Shown here: piece by piece, positions 56,528 to 64,000 of the stretch | How the letters are laid out: every line of letters starts with the position of its first letter | Position numbering within the stretch: the stretch's first letter is position 1 | Assembly: GCA_015680685.1 (NCBI GenBank) | Contig: MNCI01010753.1 | Span: 587,060-651,059, forward strand | Direction: 5' to 3' | Source of the DNA: Gnetum montanum | Taxonomy: Eukaryota > Streptophyta > Gnetopsida > Gnetales > Gnetaceae | DNA length: 64,000 bases | Program-made: the position numbers and the translations under genes | The notes under the pieces: model-generated | What the model saw: only the letters and a program-made list of their open reading frames with translations | Databases searched by the model: none | Told to the model about the DNA's origin: nothing

Positions 56528-56584
56528 CTTCCTAGCTAACTCTTTAAGAAAAGTAATTGCTGCCTCCTTCTCCAAGGGCAAATC
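56528..56584 (-). CDS. THUMPD3: Methyltransferase exon 4 (isolated 57-bp exon)
   Basis: Acceptor TTCCGTCTACAG/GATTTG, donor GGAAG/GTGGAC. Encodes DLPLEKEAAITFLKELARK, phase 0 at both ends. It bridges NIYAFVAHIQ (exon 3) and VDWNHSLETLQRWK (exon 5), as the corresponding human segment does. The donor beyond GT is weak. Confidence 0.75.
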
Positions 56585-57010
56585 CTGTAGACGGAAAACA
56601 AAAGCAATCTGAAAAGCTGAATCTTTATTATTCAAAATGTTAATAGAGTTATTCATTTCTATTAATATGAATATCATTCAAAATATAATGAAATAGGATA
56701 TTGCAAATTATTGAGATGCCATTACCAAAGTAAATATATCACCTCATATCATTTTTCATAAATTCATTGCTTAAAATTAGAAGCTAATATGTTGTTGGAA
56801 GCCAAGGCAATGTATTAATTCTTAACATTCTATCTAAATAACCAACAGTAAGATCTTAGGAGAGATCATCCAAAGACGTTAGCAATAAGGATAGTATCAA
56901 GAATAACCAATGTGGCTACAAAAATTTTTCTTTTTTACTTACATCTATTGAGACCCCTTGGATCTATCGAACCAATTTCAGAATTTCTTTTCCAGAAACT
57001 TTTTTTCTTT

Positions 57011-57102
57011 GTATAACTCAGTGTTGCACAGCAGAATTAAACCTGTAGCTTGGGGTTTACCAGGCTAAGATCCTTACCGCTAGGCTAACACCTCATTGTT
57101 AG
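57011..57102 (-). mobile_element. tRNA-derived SINE copy 2
   Basis: Minus strand CTAACAATGAGGTGTTAGCC; A-box-like TTAGCCTAGCGG; B-box-like GGTTTAATTCTG; ends GAGTTATAC. Best preserved of the three. Confidence 0.7.
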
Positions 57103-59136
57103 ACAAAAATAGGGCATTAAAAATCCAAATGCAATAACAAATTTAAGAATATGCTTAAAATTTTGCTAAAGAAGAGGTTTTCAAGAGATACCCAAATGAA
57201 ACCTCAAGTTTACTAGCAAAACATTAAAGGTAGTATGCATGATAAAGCAAAATATTTGCATACAACTATTCTTATATCCATCTGACCTCTAATTAGTACA
57301 GTAAAAATGAGATAATATCAGCTTCAAGTTAAAATTGGAAGATGAAATACTGTGCAGCGTAAGGATAGAATATGTCGATTATGTCTACTAAAAGTGATGT
57401 AAGATGAGCAACATATATTATTGAAATGTTGCAGAATATATCTCTTCAGAAGAAAATAGCAAATCTCATAAGAATAGGTGAGACTTTGAGGCATTTTAGC
57501 TAGAAGACCGGTCCATTTTTTATGCAATGGTTTGAATTTCACTTTATGGCTTTATTTGGAGGCTTCATCATCCATTTTAAGAAAATCTTTACCTTTGAAC
57601 CAAAAAAATACTTGAATTGATCACCTGTTGTCTTGAAAGGCTTGTTATTACTTCAGATTTTTATACTTTTAAGCTGTTAAGCTTGCAAGAAGTTGGAATT
57701 TCCTTAGGTGTTATGAATTTTAAGGTCAAAGGTTTGATCTCTTGTTATTTTGGCATTATTTTTTATGGCTTTGTATTGTGTGCTGTCATTTCAAGGCTAT
57801 TTTCAAGTGAACCAAGTTGAAATCTTGAAGACTCATTCATTTTGAAGATCTTTAACAAGGAAGCATAGTTGAAGGCATGTTAAGTTTGAACTAAAAGGTT
57901 GACAGGGTATGAGTGAGATGCAAAACATCTTAAAGGCCTTGGTTGATGAAAATCATTAAATTGAAGACAAACTGCCTATAGATGAGTTCCATTCCTATGA
58001 AGATCATACCAATGATGTTGAAAGGCATGACAACAATGATGAAACATTGACTAGAGGGCTTTTATTCTTGTACTTACATTTTCCAGGTATTGAAGATCCA
58101 TATATCTTCAAGGAATAACTTAGATCACTGCAAGAGAATTTTCAAATTGAAAGGATGCAAGACCCCTAATAACTAACTTATAAATTTTCACTACATTTTT
58201 ACCTGCAACTTATTAGAACATGGGGCTAGATTTATACTAACAATTAATAAGGATATGACTCAATATGATGTTGGGTTGATTACACAGCCTACATACTTTT
58301 CACCCTCATTGGCCTTTGACATGTTGCCAATAAGATGAGACTGTTACTTTTCATAATTATAATACATCAATAGCATATTGTCTATCTTTAATAGTACTAT
58401 AATCAAAAGACTGGTATAACTAAAGGTGATGGCTATTACTTTCCATCACTTAAAGAAGCTAGAAAACATCAAACATTTCTGTGACTTACTTGTTTCACGT
58501 TTTGTTTTACAAGAAGCACCAACAGATGTTGTCAGATATAATCCCAATCCTCCCATATGTTTTCATCAAACAATATTATTTAATGTATATAGGCTTCAAA
58601 TAGTGGCTGGGAATAAAAATATATAGGTTTCAACAGCTTTGCCTATAGAATGTCATATTACATTCCCATATTAAGGGTCATCCAACTTAAGTTCTATCAA
58701 AATATACAGTAACAATTTCCGTGTGTACTATCCCAACAATATTAAAATCTCTAAATATTTTAAAATTTAAAAACAGAACTACGCATGCTAGTATAACCTA
58801 CACTTTGCTACATAGCAGTAACGAATCGTTCCTCTAAGAAACTAGCAGCTTACTAACGTTCCATGTTCACTTTTTACCCTTTAATGCTAAAAATTTGCTA
58901 CCAAAATTTTTGAACCCATCATTGGACCTGTAGTGGGCGTTTAGTCTCTCAGAATCACATTTATATAGATTGATTAGATTCCAATTCGTTGAGTTGTGAT
59001 GTTTCTCTATCCTGAACAACTGGAATAGGCACAAGTCCGATATCATCTAAAGCTATACAGGCAAAACCTTAAGAAAACAAAATAAAAATGAAGGAGAAAA
59101 AAGAATCCATACAAAAGTAAGTGCGTAAAATCTTAC
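57103..59136. other. Intron sequence, nothing recognised
   Basis: AT-rich. A short plus-strand coding-like trace at 57910-58110 (MSEMQNILKALVDENH..IDEFHSYEDHTNDVERH) is unassigned. Confidence 0.45.
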
Positions 59137-59193
59137 CTGAATGTGTGCGACGAACGCATATATGTTATCCGCTGACCGTAAAGTAGTTAAATT
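59137..59193 (-). CDS. THUMPD3: Methyltransferase exon 3
   Basis: Acceptor CTTTGCAG/AATTTA, donor CATTCAG/GTAAGA. Encodes NLTTLRSADNIYAFVAHIQ, matching the LRS.DN[LI]..[VF]V block of THUMPD3. Confidence 0.9.
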
Positions 59194-59288
59194 CTGCAAA
59201 GACAAAATATCTGCGTAAAGATTATGCCTCTAACAAGAAGCTCTATATCAATCCAAAGTCCAAACAAAAATTTTTGAAATACATGTAC

Positions 59289-59369
59289 CTTAGGGGGGCA
59301 CTGGGATTGGAAGAGTACTCCCCCGCTAAAAGATGTGGAGATGACCGTTGTGGAATCCCATTCTTCCAG
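59289..59369 (-). CDS. THUMPD3: Methyltransferase exon 2
   Basis: Acceptor TTGCGTAG/CTGGAA, donor CCTAAG/GTACAT. Encodes LEEWDSTTVISTSFSGGVLF, then QSQCPPK. Phase 0 at both ends. Confidence 0.88.
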
Positions 59370-59520
59370 CTACGCAATAGGTAGAAGAAAATTTAAAGAT
59401 TAGCCAACTTAGGAAATACTTTCCGAAAATAATAATAATAACAGAAAGATCCAAGTTGCTATTAGCACTGGCATATGCATATACGTAGTTGTACTATGAG
59501 AATATGTGTGAAGGAGGTAC

Positions 59521-59577
59521 CTCTTTCTGAACAGAGAACTCGAGTCCCTGAGTGCAGGTAGCCCAGTACATTGCCAT
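59521..59577 (-). CDS. THUMPD3: Methyltransferase exon 1 with start codon
   Basis: Encodes MAMYWATCTQGLEFSVQKE, donor AAAGAG/GTACCT. The start is the first ATG of two; its context is good (G at -3, G at +4: GCAATGG). The TC..G[LF]E block opens THUMPD3-type proteins. Confidence 0.85.
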
Positions 59578-59700
59578 TGCGGAGGAATTCCTTGCAACCT
59601 TATTTTCTTCTTTTTATGCCTGCCAGCCGTTGGTTCCCCTCTCCTATTCTTAAAACTTGGGTTCGCACGGACGTGCTGTGACCTGGTGGGAACGCCTTTA
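59578..59700 (-). promoter_or_regulatory. 5' UTR and likely promoter region of the methyltransferase
   Basis: Sequence just upstream of the start codon. A GGCATAAAAAG motif lies about 40 bases before the ATG, too close for a usual TATA box unless the leader is very short. No transcription start can be fixed. Confidence 0.35.
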
Positions 59701-59869
59701 AATTTTGAAGGGTTAGAAACTAGATTTGTTACATTTTACAGGGAGGTTGCAAATGTTATTAATGAAACTGAATTTTTGCACAGACCTTCCAAGAGAGATC
59801 CTTATGCATTTTTCAGCCCGTGATAAATATTCCTATGCTTATAATTAGTGCGAAACTTAAAAGTTGTTA

Positions 59870-59950
59870 TAACTTAGGATTGTATTCCAAACTTATAATT
59901 TGGAATTTTTAAATCAGGAGTTTTAGCAAGCTAAAACTTCTTCATTGTTA
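59870..59950 (-). mobile_element. tRNA-derived SINE copy 3 (decayed)
   Basis: Minus strand TAACAATGAAGAAGTTTTAGC..., with CTGATTTAAAAATTCCAAAT matching CTTGATTTGAAAGTTCCAAG of copy 1. Ends AAGTTATAAC. Confidence 0.55.
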
Positions 59951-60329
59951 AATTCAATTTGTAATAATTAATATTTTAAAAGCTTTAAAATAAATACAAT
60001 ACCATACTGCTAAATAAGATGCTAATGAAAAATTTGCAAAGTTAACCAAGAGAGAAATTATGACGTGACTTCGATTATAAGGTGGGATGAAGATATATAA
60101 AAAATCATCGTCTACAAGCTCTAATTTTTTCTCTAACAAAATTGATTTTTTTCCAACGGATCTAACTTTTCTCTCTACAAATTTTCTTCAAATGATTTGA
60201 TTTATTTAGAATTCCCTTACAAGGGATTCTATATTACTCCCAACTTTGTCAACCAATCTTGAAATTTCTATCAATTCTCAAAATGCAAATTTAGAAGCCC
60301 AGTAAACAAAAATTTGTGATGTCTTTTTT
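59951..60329. other. Intergenic, nothing recognised
   Basis: AT-rich upstream flank of the methyltransferase gene. Confidence 0.5.
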
Positions 60330-61580
60330 TAGTGATGTTGATGCAACTATTACACTTGATTTTATTCTCCTTCATAATATAGATGAGTTGTTGGTTGCCC
60401 ATCTAACATCACAACATGAGTTTATTCAAATTTTGGGTTACTTGCCTTGTAATCAAAGTTTAGCTTCACAATTAAATCATGAAATGAAATAACATAACAT
60501 TCAAACCCTAGATTAGGATCATTTATACATAAGCATGTAGTGCTACTCCCTCATAAGTGACTCCAAATTTTTATGTCATTTCTGAAGAATATTTTAAAGT
60601 TTCATATTTTGTCGAGCTATTTAATCTTTTATTGATTTTTTAAAAAGCTAAGTAGAAAATTGTTAGTCTTCTTGGTCTCATTAAGCATATGAAATTTATT
60701 TCGAGCATTTAGTTGTTGTAGACATTTTTTTGTTGAAATCAATCTTCATAATCATAAAAATGAATTGTCATTACAAGTATATGGAGAGACTTATATTCAA
60801 CCAATTACAACTTGACATAGGAGCAAAAGCTTAACCTCTGTCAAGTAGCTACACCTAGGCACAAAGCTAGGTATTATGACTTGAGAAATAGTTACCTTAT
60901 AATCATTCCAAATGAATGGAGATATATGATACTAGAAAATAGGGGGTGTCAAAACCTAAAAGAATGACTCTTAAGTACATCCCAAGACATATGACCAACA
61001 GAATATTTTAGAAGAATTATAGAGAAATATAATATTACCTCAAGTGCACTTCAAATTATCAACTGCTTACCTTAAAAAATAATGAACCAACCACTAGAGC
61101 TACCTATTAAAAAATATGATTTTAACAATGCCATAATATTAAGTTTTAATGATTCTACTTTACAATTGTGTTTTTTCTTTCATGTACCATGCCATACATC
61201 ATTGTATAATACCTAAGCATTCTCTTAGCTTCTAGAGAATCCATGATGGTTGATATACATTTTCTTTCCTTTTGAAAGATGATGGGTTAATTCTGAAATT
61301 GATATACTCATTTATCTTAAGTTGATTGTTGTCTACTAAAAGATTAACTCTTTTGTTAATGAGAGGGATGTAGCAAATGCCAAAAAATCTCAACATAAGA
61401 TCAATTGTGATGGACAATATGTACCAACATATACTACTATAAGTTATTCTCCTACAAAAGTTGATACTTTGCCAAAGCTTTCTAGTACTACATCAAATCC
61501 TTTTGCTATTTTAAGCATAAGTCCAAAAAAGGAAAATGATGTTAGGATTGGGACTAACCTCCTTACTAACAATTAATTAT
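60330..61580 (+). pseudogene. Unassigned decayed coding traces
   Basis: Plus-strand pieces with coding-like composition: DVDATITLDFILLHNIDELL..QHEFIQILGY (60335-60490), LIIPNEWRYMILENRG (near 60900) and VDTLPKLSSTTSNPFAILSI (near 61460). Stops separate them. No family recognised; perhaps a very old retroelement. Confidence 0.3.
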
Positions 61581-64000
61581 TCTCTCTTGATTTTTCAAAG
61601 CATCTATTATAAGGTTGTATACCTAAGTAAACATCCCTAAAATTAGAAAGTTAATCCTTTCCATATTGTTTTTTATTGTTTATACTCATTGATTAAGCAT
61701 GTGATGTACTCTAAAATTTTTCTAGTTATTATTATTATTATTTTTGGTCTAAAACTTCTCCTCACTACATCAACTGACTGATTAGTTGAAAGATAATTCA
61801 TGGATTCATTTATTGGTTTTGAAAAGATAATTATTAGAGGTAGGTATGTTTTACACTCTTTGGAAACTCTAAAGTATTAGAATTGATGTTTTAAGAATAT
61901 ACATAGTTTTCTTGTCATTAACTACTTCGTCATTCATACTTCATAAATCTTATTCGTAAGGTTTCCTCCTACCTCACTTGCTTAATTATCATTTGTAACA
62001 TTGCCTCTATGTTACAAATCTCATTCCACAAATTCTTATGCATAACTTATTATCATGTTATGAACACTTATGTAAAACTTATCATTTTAGTTTAACATGT
62101 GGTGCTTCATTTAGCCTTCTTCAACTTTCCTTTATTATGATTATTGTGCTCAGTTAAGTTTCTTCTCACTTAACTACAAAAACTTCTTTGTACTTCACTA
62201 AGCGACTCTACTCTTAGCATTATCTATTTATGAACTACTTCTTCATAAGTCTTTACTTTTTATTCATTGTAACCTTCCAAATGGGCTTATAACATTCTCC
62301 CTATTGCTATTGGCTAAGACAAAGTGATGCCTAGAATTGCTAGTAAAAATACAATGGAAGCATGACAAACTAGGCACTAATGGTGCATAAATATACATTA
62401 AGAATAAACCACTCAATATATAAATATTTTGAAAAGTTAAACTATAAAAAAATCAACGCCAAAACAAAGACCAAGCATACATTTCAATTTATAAAATTAC
62501 ATGTCTCTACATAAGTCAAAAAATCTATATTGCTCTTAGAAGATACAAAACATAAACATCATCATATACATAAGAGCATAGTGAGGGTTATGCAACTATA
62601 AACCATCCATAGAAAACTGTGCCTAGAGATAAGCATTAATCAATCCTCGTAGACATCCCTCTCCTTAGCTCTCTTAGTGCTCTCCCACACCCCTACATCC
62701 TCCATTTATAACAAAAAATTGATTGGAAAGCCCTTATACTTCCTCTGCTAGATGCTCAACAAGTGTTGCACTAGAGGAGAGGAATAGGATAAAAAGCAAC
62801 CTACATCAATGGTTAGTCTTACACATGCTCTAAGAAACACATGCACATACAATATCACACATAGCACTAGCATAATCCTTACCAACATGAATAGATAGCG
62901 AACACACAATTCCAGATATAATCATCATCAGACATAATCAATCATATATCCATTTCACCACACAACATGCATCTCCACTATCATGTCCATGCAGTCATAC
63001 CCACAATATGCCATCATGCCTGACATGGACCACACAACCATAAATCAATCATAAGGTATATTACCATTACTATGACTCACAAGCAATACTAACATATATA
63101 CATAACCCATGTGAGTGCTCTACCAACATATGCATATAACCAATATGGTCATTATACCAACTCATACATATAACTCATGAGGTTGTTATATCAACCTATA
63201 CATGCACCTCATGTAGTCACTAACATATCTACATTCAGTGTAGCATGTGAAACATTGTCATGAGTACTTATAATTAATTGCTTGTCTACAGCTCCTTTCT
63301 TTACCTAACCAATGCTAGGATTCATCAACATATGACCAACAACGACTAGTCTTTTGGAGGATAGGCTACAGGGACATACACACCTATGTCACATACTAGC
63401 CATAACAATAAATGACTAAGATAGGAGCCTTACAAATGCATCACAATATAGGTTAATTCATAACTATCTCAAGGGTACCTGATCACCAATCAGTTCACAT
63501 CCTTATGCTAGCACCACCCACCAATGAGCACTACAAGCATCATTATGAAGACTTGTACCAATCTAGGCTAGCTTAAGCCATCACATGTCATAAGCATAAC
63601 ACATTCAAAGCAAACTTAACATAACCGCATATATCCACATCTAACAACCACACTTACTTTGTGAAGACTATACCACTTCATGGCATAACAAAATTTTATG
63701 CCACAAACATACTCCTTGAGCTACATATAAATCCATAAAAAACAACCATTATTGTAACCTCCAAGACGATAGATGCCTAAAGAGAAAACAAATTCCATGA
63801 TTAGAAAGTACATCAAAAGACAATCCCAACGATATCAATTTTACCTTAATTGGACTCTTAAAGACAAAGTTATGCATGCATATAATTTAATTAATAAAAT
63901 AATACATAATAATACTTATTTACAACCAGTGATAATCCAAACTCCTAGAAACAGCCCCACAAAAACATACCCATAAAATATAATATCAAAGTCATACCAA
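61581..64000. other. Intergenic AT-rich sequence
   Basis: No gene or element was recognised apart from a minisatellite at 63085-63230. The composition changes to CA/AT-rich after 62.3 kb, which could be an LTR, but there is nothing to compare it with. Confidence 0.45.
63085..63230. repeat. About 34-bp minisatellite
   Basis: Four imperfect units of ACCAACATATGCATATAACC plus AATATGGTCATTAT. Confidence 0.75.

Larger units (their letters stand above)
16533..59577 (-). other. THUMPD3: THUMP-domain RNA methyltransferase gene (THUMPD3-like), 12 exons, 3' end outside window
   Basis: In animals THUMPD3 methylates guanine-6 (N2) of certain tRNAs together with TRMT112; the plant role is inferred. Exons, minus strand: 59577-59521, 59369-59289, 59193-59137, 56584-56528, 42406-42235, 41706-41644, 41498-41438, 41310-41157, 41052-40997, 31632-31570, 16906-16791 and 16640-16533. 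They join in frame without a stop to 1045 nt (348 codons). Order of parts: N-terminal domain, THUMP (FFRVSCDRK..HGFTSVEAE), linker, SAM motif I (VLDPMCGCGTIPLEAA), post-I (AGD) and DMPFGVRCG. The human protein is about 500 residues, so about the last 100-150 are missing. The large introns (14.7, 9.4, 14.1 kb) are full of transposons. The last donor is good, so the gene should continue below position 1. Confidence 0.85.

Overview
This window looks like a stretch of a large, repeat-choked seed-plant nuclear genome, probably a gymnosperm. The reasons are: one conserved plant/animal-type spliced gene whose exons are tiny and whose introns reach 9 to more than 16 kb; Athila-type and chromovirus Ty3/gypsy elements; plant L1-type LINEs with a DUF4283-like ORF1; an RTE LINE remnant; and tRNA-derived SINEs. 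No bacterial, organellar, rRNA, tRNA-gene or CRISPR feature was seen. Almost all long open frames are broken transposon proteins or shadows of them.

The only host gene I can build lies on the minus strand, from 59577 down to 16533 and continuing beyond the low end of the window. Twelve exons join in phase (1045 nt, 348 codons) into a THUMP-domain RNA methyltransferase resembling THUMPD3, the tRNA guanine-N2 methyltransferase that works with TRMT112. The SAM motif (DPMCGCGT) and the catalytic-type motif (DMPFG) are present. The last exons are not in the window.

Region by region: 1-4011 and 9591-11830 are one decayed Athila element (LTR, PBS, gag, protease, RT, RNase H, part of integrase). It is split at 4012-9590 by a minus-strand LTR element with a GAGGG target duplication, which carries a six-exon, phase-consistent cellular-looking gene. 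A second Athila fragment lies inverted at 11826-13115. From 13.2 to 16.0 kb there are two LINE pieces. The intron 16.9-31.6 kb holds LINE pieces, a SINE, two related copies of a noncoding repeat unit (A and B) and a nearly complete LINE (21.2-27.4 kb, minus). The intron 31.6-41.0 kb holds a short LINE copy, minisatellites, a gutted chromovirus (minus) and an internally deleted LINE (39.2-40.9 kb). The intron 42.4-56.5 kb holds four LINE pieces and a gag-protease-only LTR element (47.4-54.1 kb). Above 59.6 kb I see only upstream sequence with a SINE, decayed coding traces and a small minisatellite.

The most novel signal is the LINE family. In several independent copies the ORF2 zinc-finger tail is followed by an extra coding module: a plant-transposon-like domain, a Glu/Arg/Gln-rich coiled coil and a C-terminal block ending in a Cys-x-Cys. 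This module sits just before a G/C-run-rich 3' UTR and the A-tail. The second is the spliced gene inside the 4.0-9.6 kb LTR element, whose LTR ends match those of the gag-protease-only element at 52.7-54.1 kb.
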